Of a stretch of DNA of 64,000 bases, positions 53,026-64,000 are shown piece by piece. A program made the translations under genes and the position numbers. Within the stretch, counting starts at the first letter, position 1. Each line of letters begins with the position of its first letter. Under the pieces are notes generated by a model. The model ran no database searches, was not told the origin of the DNA, and worked only from the letters and a program-made list of their open reading frames with translations. The stretch comes from Ensifer sp. PDNC004 (GTDB lineage Bacteria; Pseudomonadota; Alphaproteobacteria; Rhizobiales; Rhizobiaceae). The DNA is taken from positions 682,001-746,000 of the forward strand of contig NZ_CP070352.1 in NCBI RefSeq assembly GCF_016919405.1, in the 5' to 3' direction.

Positions 53026-53925
53026 TCAAAGCGGCCGCGTCTCGGTGACGTAGCTCTCGAAGAAATCGGAGAACTTGGCAACCCTGAGCGGCAGTCGTTC
53101 ATAGGGCGGATAATACAGGGTCAACCATAGCTGCGGCGCCTCCCACCCTTGGAGAATCTGAACCAGTGCGCCCCGCGCCAGCGCGTCCTCGACGATGAAG
53201 AGCGGCAGAAGCGCGATGCCCTCGCCGTTCTCAGCAAGCCTGGCAACGAATTCGCCGTTGTTGGCGGCGAGCGACTGGCCCGCCCTCACCTTTCGCGTCC
53301 GGCCTTCGGACGAGAGTTCCCAGGTCTCCGCGACCGCCTCTCCGTCATAGGCAAGGCAACCGTGGCGATCGAGATCATCCGGCGTCTGCGGGGTTCCGAA
53401 CCTGGCGAGGTAGCCGGGCGAGGCAACGAGCACGCGCCGCACGGGACAGATCCGTCGCCAAATCGTCGATTTGTCGCGTGGCGGCTCCGACACCCGCACC
53501 GCAAGGTCGAAATCCTCAGTCACGATATCGATCAGCCGGTCGGTCATGGACAGCGAAATCCGCGTGCCCGGATGCTCGGCGCGAAAGCCGGTGACAATGT
53601 CCGGCAGGATATGCTGGCCAAGCGACAGCGGCGCATTGAGGCGGATCAGCCCGGCGACATCGCCATGCTGCTCACGCAGATCCTCGCGCGCCTCGTCGAA
53701 CTGATGGATCAAGGGCTCGATGCGCGCCGCATAGACCGCGCCGGCCGAGGTCAACGAGACCTGGCGTGTGGTACGCAGCAGCAACTGAACGCCGAGATCC
53801 GCTTCCAAGGCACTGACGGCGCGCGTGACGCTCGGCGCCGTCATCGAAAGCTGACGCGCCGCGGCGGTAAAGCTCCGCTGCTTCGCCACCGCCAGGAAAA
53901 CCCGGATATCGCTCAAATCACTCAT
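53026..53925 (-). CDS. LysR family transcriptional regulator
   Basis: A 299-residue LysR protein of the CrgA-like group: helix-turn-helix at 1-60 (RSFTAAARQLSMTAPSVTRAV), an effector domain with RLNAPLSLGQHILPDIV and DLAVRVSEPP. ATG 53925. Divergent from the alpha/beta hydrolase gene at 54096, with a long AT-rich palindrome between them. Confidence 0.92.
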   Translation of the reverse strand: MSDLSDIRVFLAVAKQRSFTAAARQLSMTAPSVTRAVSALEADLGVQLLLRTTRQVSLTSAGAVYAARIEPLIHQFDEAREDLREQHGDVAGLIRLNAPLSLGQHILPDIVTGFRAEHPGTRISLSMTDRLIDIVTEDFDLAVRVSEPPRDKSTIWRRICPVRRVLVASPGYLARFGTPQTPDDLDRHGCLAYDGEAVAETWELSSEGRTRKVRAGQSLAANNGEFVARLAENGEGIALLPLFIVEDALARGALVQILQGWEAPQLWLTLYYPPYERLPLRVAKFSDFFESYVTETRPL

Positions 53926-53947
53926 GCGCTATAATTTCTGAAAATGA

Positions 53948-53968
53948 AATAATATTGTCAATATTATT
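53948..53968. promoter_or_regulatory. 21-bp AT-rich perfect palindrome, probable LysR operator
   Basis: AATAATATTG-T-CAATATTATT: 10-bp arms exactly complementary around one base, 23 bases upstream of the lysR start and 128 bases before the hydrolase start. It is almost pure A/T in a GC-rich genome and contains the LysR-type T-N11-A core. Confidence 0.7.
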
Positions 53969-54095
53969 GCTATTTATTTCGGTTATGAATGCGCCGATCC
54001 TTTCATCGGGAGAAGCACGTGGGTGCTGGCGGAGATCAGGCAGGCGTGAATGCTGCCACCTCGGCCCTTCGGTCTCCCAGAAGGGAGCGGCAAAC

Positions 54096-54704
54096 ATGAC
54101 AATCTCATCGTCCAGCGAACAGAGAGAACCGTTCAGCCCCGACGCGCCGGTCGTATTCGCGTTCTGCGACCCCGCTCCGAACGATGCGGTCGCCCAGCTG
54201 ATCGCCCATACGCTGCCGGGTTCCCAATTGGTTGTCGTCAACCAAGGCACAGCCGAAAGCGATGCGGCGCGCTCGTCTGCGATCGGCGACGGCTTGTGCA
54301 ATATGCGGGCACTCGCAGCTTCCGTGGAAGACCTGGCGCACTCGATCCGCAACAGGCGGCGGCTGTATCCGCGCCAAGCCGTCTATGGCATCGGCTACGC
54401 CACCGGGGCGACCCAACTCGCCGCACTCCTGGTCAAATATCCTGATCTGTTCGAGCGAACCGCACTGTTGCATCCCCTCGTGTCGTGGGTGCCGCCCGGC
54501 AACGCCGAACTTCAGGGCAAACGGATCCTCGTCACCGGCGGCCAGGACGATCCGGCCCGCCCATTGGCGCTCACCGAGCAACTGGTCGACTATCTTGCGG
54601 GGCAGAAAGCGGATGTCCGGGCCCTCTACATCAGGGGCGGACACGAGATCGGGCAGGAAGAATTGACGGCGCTTCGGGATTTCCTTCAGGCGCCCATAGA
54701 CTGA
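54096..54704 (+). CDS. Alpha/beta hydrolase-like protein lacking the nucleophile serine
   Basis: A 202-residue protein of the carboxylesterase/MhqD-like type. The nucleophile elbow reads GYATG (100-104), with Ala where Ser is needed; Asp (GGQDDPARP) and His (GGHEIG) equivalents remain. ATG 54096 has AAGGGAG upstream. It may be a catalytically dead or repurposed member. Divergent from a LysR gene that probably controls it. Confidence 0.8.
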   Translation: MTISSSSEQREPFSPDAPVVFAFCDPAPNDAVAQLIAHTLPGSQLVVVNQGTAESDAARSSAIGDGLCNMRALAASVEDLAHSIRNRRRLYPRQAVYGIGYATGATQLAALLVKYPDLFERTALLHPLVSWVPPGNAELQGKRILVTGGQDDPARPLALTEQLVDYLAGQKADVRALYIRGGHEIGQEELTALRDFLQAPID

Positions 54705-54710
54705 AGCAAA

Positions 54711-54750
54711 GCGGGCCGCATCTGACGACGCGGCCCGCGGTCGATTTTTT
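54711..54750. terminator. Terminator between convergent genes
   Basis: GCGGGCCGC pairs with GCGGCCCGC (54730-54738) around a ten-base loop, followed on the plus strand by six T at 54745-54750. Confidence 0.8.
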
Positions 54751-57037
54751 ACTGCGCCTTCGCTTCGATATCGACTTGCTCGAGCAGAAGCGCCGGGTTT
54801 TCAGCAGCGCCCATCAGTTCGAGCGCGCCGACGCCGGCTTCATCCTTGGCCTTGACCTTCAGCGTGAAGGTGCCGGGCTTGCTGATGAACTGGGTGAATG
54901 CCATTGCGGCGTCCTGCAGCTTCGGCTGCGTGGCGGCAAAATGCTGCACGCCGGCGCTGGTCATCAACACGAGCAGGCCGCGAACGCTGTCCTCGGTCAT
55001 GTGGTTATCTTCGGCATAGAGCTTGATGCCCTTGGCCATGATGCCCTTGTCCTCGAGCTTGAGCGTGACTTCGCGGGCGGTAAGACCGAACATCGCGATC
55101 TGCGCCGCATTCAGGTCGCCGGAGAAGAAGTCCTGCGAAGCGCCGCCCATGATGCCGGAGAAGGAGAGGCTGCCCATGTCCTTGCCATCAAGCGAAATCT
55201 GCTTGATGACGAAGTTCTCGTTGGGCTCGTCCCACGACAGTTCGACGTTGGACGAGAAGACCAGCTTGTCGAGGCCGATCTTGCGCAGCATCTTGAAGCC
55301 CTCCTCCTGCGTGTCCGCAGGGATCGGAACGCTGAGATCGCGGTAGCTGACGCGGACATCCGTCGGAATGCCGTTGCGCGGCTTCGTCAGCGCGACTTCA
55401 TAGGCGTCGAGCGTGAAACGAACGCGTTCCGGAACGGACGGCACTGCCGACTGCTCTACCGGCGCCTCCGCCATCGGGTCTTCCGCCACTTCACCGGCGA
55501 TCTCCGCGTCGCTCGCGGCTTCGCCATCGGTGGCTTCATCCGCCGGCTGCTCTGCTGGCGCCTCGGCCGTCGTGTCTTCTGCCGCATCGCCGGGGACCGC
55601 CGCGTCGCTGGCGGCTTCGCCGTCCGTCGCTTGATCCGGCACCTGCTCGGCTTCCGGCGCCTGTTCGGCGTTGGCCGACGGATCGACCTCGGTTTCGGTC
55701 GCGCTCTCGTCCTCGACGGTTTCGCTGTCCGTCACGGCTGCCGGGTCGCTGCCGGGCATGTCCACGTCGAGCCCGGCGATCTTGATCGTGCCGAATTCAG
55801 GCATCAGCGTGGTGTAGGGGAAGGTCTCGAACTCTTCCTCCTTCAGGCCCGCAAGCTTCGTCAGGGCTTCCATCGTCGGAGCCCAGGAGAAACCCTTGAT
55901 GCTGGCTTCGGCAACCTTGAAGTAGTCGGTTCCCTCGCCCGCGGTGACACCGTTCATCGTGCCATCGAAACCGCGGCCGTTGAGCTGGAACGCCATCTTG
56001 TCGACGGCGAGCTTCACGAGCTTGCCTTCGGTGCTTTCCTGCTCCGGCACTTCCATCTTCAGGCCGAGCAGTTCCATGTCGCCCTTTGCCAGCATATCGA
56101 CCAGCGAAAGGATGCGCTTGAAGAATGCCTGGCGTTCCGCCGGCGGCAGAGCTTCCGGGTCGCTGACCGCCTGGAGCTTCTCGAGCGTTTCGAGAAGCGG
56201 CTCGGTCGGCATGCGGACGCTGAGGCCGCTGCTTCGCACTTCGTCATAGCCGAAACGCGACTTGCTGTCGGCAAAGGCAAGGTTCTTTACCGAGATCGGG
56301 CCGTAGAGCAGCTTCGGCTCCTTGTCCTCGGGACCGGCTTTCTGCGTATAGATGCGGGCCATGTAGGCCACATCGAAGCTCTCACCGGTGACGGCGCCCA
56401 TGGTGCCGTCCATTTTCTCCCGCTTCGTTGCCCCTTCGCCGTCAGGAAGATCCATGGAAAAGGCGAAGGTGGCGCCGCTCGCCGAATAGCGCGCAACGCG
56501 GCCGCTGGCGATATCGTCGAGCCGGACATCCTTGTAGACCGTCTTCTGCTCGGCGCCTGCAACGTTCTGAACGACGGCGACTTCCGGCGCGGAGACCTGC
56601 TTTGCCGCGAAACGCTCGATGCGCTTCAGCAGGTCAGCCTTTTCCCCGCTTGCCGTCAGGCCGGCGGCGAAGAAGTCGGGATCTTCCAGCGTTGCCGCAG
56701 GCACGGAAAGCTTTGCGGCCTTGAGGTCGAGCTCCAGGCCCTTCACGTCGAGCTTGCCGCTCAGAGAGAAGATCTTCGGACGGCCGTCGATTGCCGCGAT
56801 GCGTGCGCTGACGCCATCGGCGAAAGGCAGCGTGACGTCGCGCAGATGGATGCGGCCGAAGAAATCCGCCTCAACCGAGCCGGCCTTGCCGCCGCGCTCG
56901 GCGATGAACGTCCCGACCGCCTTTTCAAGCATGAACTTGCCGCCGGCCACGCCGGCAGCCGCGATCGCGATCACCGCGACTGCAGCCCAGAGCGCCTTGC
57001 GGCGGCCACTACCGGTCTTCGTATCTGTCTCAGCCAC
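54749..57037 (-). CDS. Large membrane-anchored protein of unknown function
   Basis: A 762-residue protein with a single N-terminal helix (about 14-32) after a basic start, so anchored in the inner membrane with a periplasmic body. Long beta-rich segments (AsmA/YdgA-like in feel) flank an acidic linker at about 432-532 rich in Ala, Glu, Asp and Pro, which contains a 32-residue tandem repeat. I do not recognise a family. ATG 57037. Not in an operon: katG is on the other strand 438 bases away. Confidence 0.75.
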   Translation of the reverse strand: MAETDTKTGSGRRKALWAAVAVIAIAAAGVAGGKFMLEKAVGTFIAERGGKAGSVEADFFGRIHLRDVTLPFADGVSARIAAIDGRPKIFSLSGKLDVKGLELDLKAAKLSVPAATLEDPDFFAAGLTASGEKADLLKRIERFAAKQVSAPEVAVVQNVAGAEQKTVYKDVRLDDIASGRVARYSASGATFAFSMDLPDGEGATKREKMDGTMGAVTGESFDVAYMARIYTQKAGPEDKEPKLLYGPISVKNLAFADSKSRFGYDEVRSSGLSVRMPTEPLLETLEKLQAVSDPEALPPAERQAFFKRILSLVDMLAKGDMELLGLKMEVPEQESTEGKLVKLAVDKMAFQLNGRGFDGTMNGVTAGEGTDYFKVAEASIKGFSWAPTMEALTKLAGLKEEEFETFPYTTLMPEFGTIKIAGLDVDMPGSDPAAVTDSETVEDESATETEVDPSANAEQAPEAEQVPDQATDGEAASDAAVPGDAAEDTTAEAPAEQPADEATDGEAASDAEIAGEVAEDPMAEAPVEQSAVPSVPERVRFTLDAYEVALTKPRNGIPTDVRVSYRDLSVPIPADTQEEGFKMLRKIGLDKLVFSSNVELSWDEPNENFVIKQISLDGKDMGSLSFSGIMGGASQDFFSGDLNAAQIAMFGLTAREVTLKLEDKGIMAKGIKLYAEDNHMTEDSVRGLLVLMTSAGVQHFAATQPKLQDAAMAFTQFISKPGTFTLKVKAKDEAGVGALELMGAAENPALLLEQVDIEAKAQ
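55440..55632 (-). repeat. 96-bp in-frame tandem repeat inside the membrane protein gene
   Basis: The word CGCGTCGCT followed by near-identical sequence recurs at 55505 and 55601, exactly 96 bases apart. Protein copies both read ATDGEAASDA then diverge slightly (..AEDTTAEAPAEQPADE and ..AEDPMAEAPVEQSA), so it is a recent duplication within the acidic linker. Confidence 0.8.
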
Positions 57038-59683
<2,646 letters not shown>

Positions 59684-60088
59684 CGGCTCGATCCGGTAAC
59701 AGTACAAGCTCGGGTCCCGGCATCGCGCCGGGGCCTGTCTGCCCGACGGCTCCGCGAGACCGTCACCGGAGGTTGCAGTCCCGACGCGGCAATTGTGACG
59801 ATGTGGGCACACGTAAAACGTTCGCGTTCACGCAACTCCCTCAACCCAACCCCGACAGAATCGGGCCGTCGCCCTCCCTCGCCGTGAACCGGAGGGGCCG
59901 AGCAAATCATTGCTTTTGTGACAAGTTCTCTCTGATCCCGCCTCTCGCGGGTATTTGCGTTATCTTTGCAAGCCCTCGCTTAAATCAACTAATGGTTGCG
60001 TGACTTGGGGCAGATAACATGTTCTGATTTCAATGCACTGCCAAGGACTGAAGTCATCTCCAGCTGTTTCGTTCAGGGGGAACGTTGC
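59684..60088 (+). other. Intergenic region between katG and the RND genes
   Basis: About 400 bases. A hairpin GGTCCCGGC-atcgc-GCCGGGGCC at 59713-59735 likely ends katG transcription. The second half, from about 59940, is A/T-richer (CTTAAATCAACTAATGG) and should contain the promoter for the efflux genes. No gene recognised. Confidence 0.5.
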
Positions 60089-61201
60089 ATGCGCCGTTCG
60101 AGAATTCTTGCCCTTTCACTTTCATCCGCATTGCTTGTCGCCGTCGGGTTATCCGCGCAAACGGCATTCGCGCAACAGGCGCCGGCCGTGGTCGTGGCGC
60201 CGGCCGCCATCATGGACCTGCGCGAAAGCGTGGACCTGACGGGCAAGGTGACGGCGATCCAGAAGGTCGACATTCGCGCCCGCGTCTCCGGCTTCCTCGA
60301 AGCGGTCAACTTCACCGAAGGGCAGAAGGTGACGGCTGGCACGGAACTCTACCGGGTGGAAGACGGCGCCTATCGCGCCGCCGTGCAGGAGATCGAAGGC
60401 CAGATCGAAGCGGCCGAAGCAGCCAAGGAACTGGCTATCCTCGAACGAGACCGCGCCGAACAGCTTCTCACGACGAAGACGATCTCCCAGGCCAAGGTCG
60501 ACGAGGCGCATGCCGAAGTCCGCAAGGCGGAGGGCGACCTGATCCGGCTGAAGGGCAGCAAGGACAATGCCGACCTCAACCTTTCCTACACGAAGATCGT
60601 CGCCCCCTTCGACGGCATCATCGGATTGACCGGCGCCGATGTCGGCGCGCTCGTCGGACCCGACAGCGGGCCGCTGGTGACCTTGACCCGGCTTGATCCG
60701 ATCTACGTCCAGTTCCCGGTGGCAACCGCCCTCTACCTCACCTATCGCGAACGCGTGCTCAAGGGCGAGATCAGCGGCGGCGCCAATGTCGGGCTGGGGC
60801 TGCCGAACGGCACCGAGTACAAACAAAAAGGCACGATCAACTTCATCGCCAGCAACGTCTCGCAGGGCACCGACACGGTGACGGTGCGGGCCGAATTTCC
60901 CAATCCGGACAGCATCCTGCTCGACGGTGCGCTGGTCAGGGTGATGCTCGAGCAATCCGACAAGCAGGATGTGCTCGCCGTCCCGCAGCAGGCGATCCAG
61001 CGTGACCAGCAGGGCGCCTTCGTCCTGGTCGTCGACGGCAGCTCCAAGGTGGAGCTTCGCCGCGTCGACGTCGCCCGCAATACCCGCGGCCAGGCGGTGA
61101 TCAGCAAAGGCCTGAAGGAAGGCGAAAACGTCATCACCGAAGGGGCCGGCAAGGTGCGGCCCGGCATCACCGTCGACGCGGCCACGGCGGCAGGTGGCTA
61201 A
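60089..61201 (+). CDS. RND efflux periplasmic adaptor subunit
   Basis: A 370-residue membrane-fusion protein with a signal peptide (about residues 1-28, ending AFA). Lipoyl half-motifs (VDIRARVSGFLEAVNFTEGQKV; TKIVAPFDGIIGL) surround a coiled-coil hairpin (about 100-165), followed by a beta-barrel domain. ATG 60089 has AGGGGGA seven bases upstream. It bridges the inner-membrane pump encoded three bases downstream to an outer-membrane channel not seen here. Confidence 0.93.
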   Translation: MRRSRILALSLSSALLVAVGLSAQTAFAQQAPAVVVAPAAIMDLRESVDLTGKVTAIQKVDIRARVSGFLEAVNFTEGQKVTAGTELYRVEDGAYRAAVQEIEGQIEAAEAAKELAILERDRAEQLLTTKTISQAKVDEAHAEVRKAEGDLIRLKGSKDNADLNLSYTKIVAPFDGIIGLTGADVGALVGPDSGPLVTLTRLDPIYVQFPVATALYLTYRERVLKGEISGGANVGLGLPNGTEYKQKGTINFIASNVSQGTDTVTVRAEFPNPDSILLDGALVRVMLEQSDKQDVLAVPQQAIQRDQQGAFVLVVDGSSKVELRRVDVARNTRGQAVISKGLKEGENVITEGAGKVRPGITVDAATAAGG

Positions 61202-61204
61202 GCG

Positions 61205-64000
61205 ATGATTTCAGAGATCTTCATCGATCGCCCGCGTTTCGCCACGGTCATTTCGATCGTGCTGACCCTGGCGGGCCTGCTCGCGCTTACCCGCCTGCCG
61301 ATCGCGCAATTCCCCGACATCGTGCCGCCGCAGGTGAGCGTCACGGCAAGTTATCCCGGCGCTGGCGCCGACGTGGTCGAGACCACCGTCGCCCAGCCGA
61401 TCGAAAGCAAGGTCGTCGGCGTCGACGACATGCTCTACATGAAATCGACCAGCGGCGCCGACGGTTCCTATACGCTCACCGTCACCTTCGCTGTCGGCAC
61501 CGATCCCGATATCGCCACCGTCAACGTGCAGAACCGCGTGTCGCTCGCCGAGGCCGGGCTGCCGGCGGAGGTCAAGCAGAGCGGCGTCAGCGTGCGCAAG
61601 AAGTCGTCTGCGCTGATGCAGGTGGTCGCTATCTACGCCGCGGACGAGAAGCAGAGCTTCGATTCGCTCTTCCTGTCGAACTACGCCACGATCAACGTGC
61701 TCGATACGATCAAGCGCGTGCCTGGCGTCGGCGACGCCCAGCTCTTCGGCGCGCAGGACTATTCCATGCGCGTCGTGCTCGACGTCGATCGCATGACCAG
61801 TCTCGACCTGACGCCGACCGACGTGATCAACGCGCTGAAAGCTCAGAACGTCCAGGCCGCGATCGGCCGTATCGGCGCCCAGCCGATGACCGACGATCCG
61901 CTGTTTCAGCTGAATTTGCAGACGCAAGGCCGCCTCACCGATCCCAAACAGTTCGAGGATGTGGTGCTGCGGGCAAGGCCCGACGGATCCTACGTGCGCA
62001 TTCGAGATGTCGCGCATGTCGACCTCGGCGCCGCCAGCTCCGATTCCAACGCCCGCATCAACGGCAAGCCGGTCGCCATGATCGGCACCTATCAGGCGCC
62101 GGGCGCCAACGCGCTTGCAGCCGCCCGGGGCGTGCAGGAGGCGATGGAGCGGCTGTCGAAATCGTTCCCGCAGGGCCTGACCTATTCGGTCGCCTACGAC
62201 ACGGCCCAGTTCGTCGAAGCCAGCGTCGACAACGTCGAGGAGACACTTCTCGAAGCTTTCGTCCTCGTCATCATCATCGTCTTCCTGTTCCTCGGGAACT
62301 GGCGGGCGACGCTGATCCCGCTGGTTGCCGTTCCGGTCGCGCTCATCGGCACCTTCGCCGTGCTGCTTGCGATGGGCTTCTCGCTCAACACCGTGTCACT
62401 GCTTGCCATGGTGTTGGCGATCGGCATCGTCGTCGACGACGCAATCGTGGTGGTCGAGAACGTCGAGCGGGTGATGGAGGAAAATCCGGGCCTGTCGGCG
62501 GCCGAAGCCGCCCGGCGCGCCATGGGCGAAATCACCGGCGCGATCGTCGCGATCACGCTTGTATTGCTCTCTGTTTTCGTGCCCGTCGCCTTCATTCCGG
62601 GCCTGAGCGGGCAACTGTTCCAGCAGTTTGCCGTCGCCGTCTCGGTGTCGATGGTGATTTCGGCGATCAACGCGCTGACGCTGAGCCCGGCGCTCTGCGC
62701 GGTGCTTTTGAAGCCGCATCATGGACCAAAGCGCGGCATACTCGGCTACATCTCGCGCACCATCGACAAGGGGCGTGACGGCTACGCCTATGTGGCCGGC
62801 CACATCGCCCGACGGGCGATCATCGGCCTTGCTCTTCTGGCTGTCGCTTTCGTCGCCACCGGCTTCCTCTTCAAGGTCGTGCCGACCGGCTTCCTGCCGG
62901 CGGAAGACCAGGGCGCATTCTTCACCGAAATCCGACTGCCGGAAGGCGCGTCCTACAACCGCACGGATGCGGTGGTGCAGCAGGTAGAGACGATGCTCGG
63001 CGGCATCGAGGGGGTCGCCAATGTCATCAGCGTCACCGGCTACTCCTTCCTCGACGGTCTGTCCAAATCCAACTCGGCTTTCGCCATCGTCACGATGAAG
63101 CCGTTCGCCGAGCGCTCGAGCCCTTCTTCGGGCGTCGAAGCGGCGATCCGCACGGCCATGGGCAAGGGACAGGCGATCCGCGGAGCGCAGATCTTCGCCT
63201 TCAATCTGCCGCCGATCATGGGCCTGGGCACCGGCTCGGGCTTCGAATACCAGTTGCTCGACCTGCAGGGCCGGTCCGTCGCAGATCTTTCGGCAACGGC
63301 CGGCGGGCTGATCATCGCCGCCAACCAGAACCCAGCGCTCGGGCCGACCTTTACCACCTATTCGGCGAGCTCGCCGCAGCTCTATCTCGACATCGACCGC
63401 GACCGGCTGCAGTCGCTCGGCGTCTCGGTGAGCGACCTCTTCACCACGTTGCAGGGCACGCTCGGCAGCTACTACGTCAACGACTTCAACCTGTTCGGCC
63501 GCACCTGGAAGGTGACGATGCAGGCCGCACAGGCCGACCGCAACGCGGTGGACGATATCCAGCGCCTGCACGTGCGCAACGCCAGCGGCGACATGGTGCC
63601 GGTCGCCTCGGTCGCCAAGGTCGACTACATCGTCGGTCCGCAGTCGATCGTGCGCTACAACAATTATCGCTCGATCACCCTCAACGGCCAACCGTCCGCC
63701 GGCCATTCCTCCGGCGAGGCACTTGCCGCCATGGAGGCGCTGTCGGCCTCCACGCTGCCGCCAGGTTACAGCTACGAATGGACCGGCACCGCCCTGCAGG
63801 AACTGGAAGCGGCCGGCAAGACGACCGCGATCCTGGCGATGGCCGTGCTCTTTGCCTACCTCTTCCTCGTCGCGCTCTATGAAAGCTGGACGATCCCGGT
63901 GCCGGTGCTGCTGTCGGTCGCCTTCGGCGTCTCGGGCGCGCTGCTCTCGATCCTCGTCGCCGGGCTTTCCTTCGACATCTACGCCCAGATCGGCCTTGTC
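61205..64000 (+). CDS. RND efflux pump inner-membrane permease (HAE-1/AcrB type), 3' truncated by window
   Basis: An open frame of 932 codons runs off the right edge. It begins MISEIFIDRPRFATVISIVL, the standard first helix of AcrB-like pumps, and has the proton-relay pair in IGIVVDDAIVVVENVERV (about residues 409-410), the periplasmic porter domains and the second set of helices starting at GLALLAVAFVATGFLFK. The start overlaps the adaptor operon by spacing of three bases. About 110-120 residues should be missing. Likely multidrug or toxic-compound efflux; substrates are not evident. Confidence 0.94.
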   Translation, partial: MISEIFIDRPRFATVISIVLTLAGLLALTRLPIAQFPDIVPPQVSVTASYPGAGADVVETTVAQPIESKVVGVDDMLYMKSTSGADGSYTLTVTFAVGTDPDIATVNVQNRVSLAEAGLPAEVKQSGVSVRKKSSALMQVVAIYAADEKQSFDSLFLSNYATINVLDTIKRVPGVGDAQLFGAQDYSMRVVLDVDRMTSLDLTPTDVINALKAQNVQAAIGRIGAQPMTDDPLFQLNLQTQGRLTDPKQFEDVVLRARPDGSYVRIRDVAHVDLGAASSDSNARINGKPVAMIGTYQAPGANALAAARGVQEAMERLSKSFPQGLTYSVAYDTAQFVEASVDNVEETLLEAFVLVIIIVFLFLGNWRATLIPLVAVPVALIGTFAVLLAMGFSLNTVSLLAMVLAIGIVVDDAIVVVENVERVMEENPGLSAAEAARRAMGEITGAIVAITLVLLSVFVPVAFIPGLSGQLFQQFAVAVSVSMVISAINALTLSPALCAVLLKPHHGPKRGILGYISRTIDKGRDGYAYVAGHIARRAIIGLALLAVAFVATGFLFKVVPTGFLPAEDQGAFFTEIRLPEGASYNRTDAVVQQVETMLGGIEGVANVISVTGYSFLDGLSKSNSAFAIVTMKPFAERSSPSSGVEAAIRTAMGKGQAIRGAQIFAFNLPPIMGLGTGSGFEYQLLDLQGRSVADLSATAGGLIIAANQNPALGPTFTTYSASSPQLYLDIDRDRLQSLGVSVSDLFTTLQGTLGSYYVNDFNLFGRTWKVTMQAAQADRNAVDDIQRLHVRNASGDMVPVASVAKVDYIVGPQSIVRYNNYRSITLNGQPSAGHSSGEALAAMEALSASTLPPGYSYEWTGTALQELEAAGKTTAILAMAVLFAYLFLVALYESWTIPVPVLLSVAFGVSGALLSILVAGLSFDIYAQIGLV

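Overview
The window is GC-rich, densely packed DNA from an alphaproteobacterium of the Rhizobiaceae, most likely Ensifer/Sinorhizobium. This rests on codon and base composition, the gene families present (TctCBA with TctDE, solute-binding-protein transporters, NCS2/adenine deaminase genes, a slr1659-type STAS operon) and a palindromic intergenic repeat at 43175-43280 of a kind I recall from Sinorhizobium genomes. No rRNA, tRNA, CRISPR array, transposase or phage gene was seen. It reads as ordinary chromosome or chromid sequence rich in accessory transport and regulatory loci. Both ends cut genes: a sigma-54 activator on the left and an RND pump on the right.

Layout. 1-5871: end of a DctD-like response regulator, a near-perfect sigma-54 promoter, and an ABC importer operon (binding protein, fused permease, ATPase) followed by a histidine phosphatase. 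5959-9258: an autotransporter whose passenger is an endonuclease/exonuclease/phosphatase domain. 9492-10289: DeoR regulator. 10545-14612: an ECF sigma factor with its NrsF-type anti-sigma, divergent from a bufferin-type RiPP operon (DUF2282 Cys peptide, DUF692 MNIO enzyme, DUF2063 partner, DoxX), preceded by an ECF-type promoter. 14656-21178: TctD/TctE two-component system with an attached binding protein, divergent from tctCBA. 21336-23880: DauR-like regulator, ornithine-cyclodeaminase-family and PLP dehydratase genes, probably 3-hydroxyaspartate or related amino-acid catabolism. 23910-30087: LysR regulator and a purine locus with two adenine-deaminase-family genes around an NCS2 permease.

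30618-37409 is the most unusual region: a GGDEF-EAL protein followed by a tightly overlapping set made of a degenerate ATPase-like protein, a STAS-methyltransferase fusion, a membrane PP2C (SpoIIE/RsbU) phosphatase, a HATPase kinase-like protein and a stand-alone STAS protein. This looks like a partner-switching signalling system tied to c-di-GMP, with a methyltransferase as a possible output. A TTAA-N7-TTAA site (CtrA-like) lies upstream.

37642-48862 holds a GntR/CynX-like transporter pair, an OFA-like MFS gene, a regulator with a beta-propeller protein, and a reverse-strand group (hydrolase, MFS exporter, DoxX, small exported peptide, Tat-exported amidohydrolase, XapX). 48949-54704 carries an isochorismatase-family hydrolase, three AraC regulators in a row, and a LysR gene divergent from a serine-less alpha/beta hydrolase across a 21-bp AT-rich palindrome. 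54749-64000 has a large membrane-anchored protein of unknown function with a 32-residue tandem repeat, katG, and an RND efflux pair. Start codons were chosen from Shine-Dalgarno spacing, signal peptides and overlaps, and functions are inferred from motifs read by eye.
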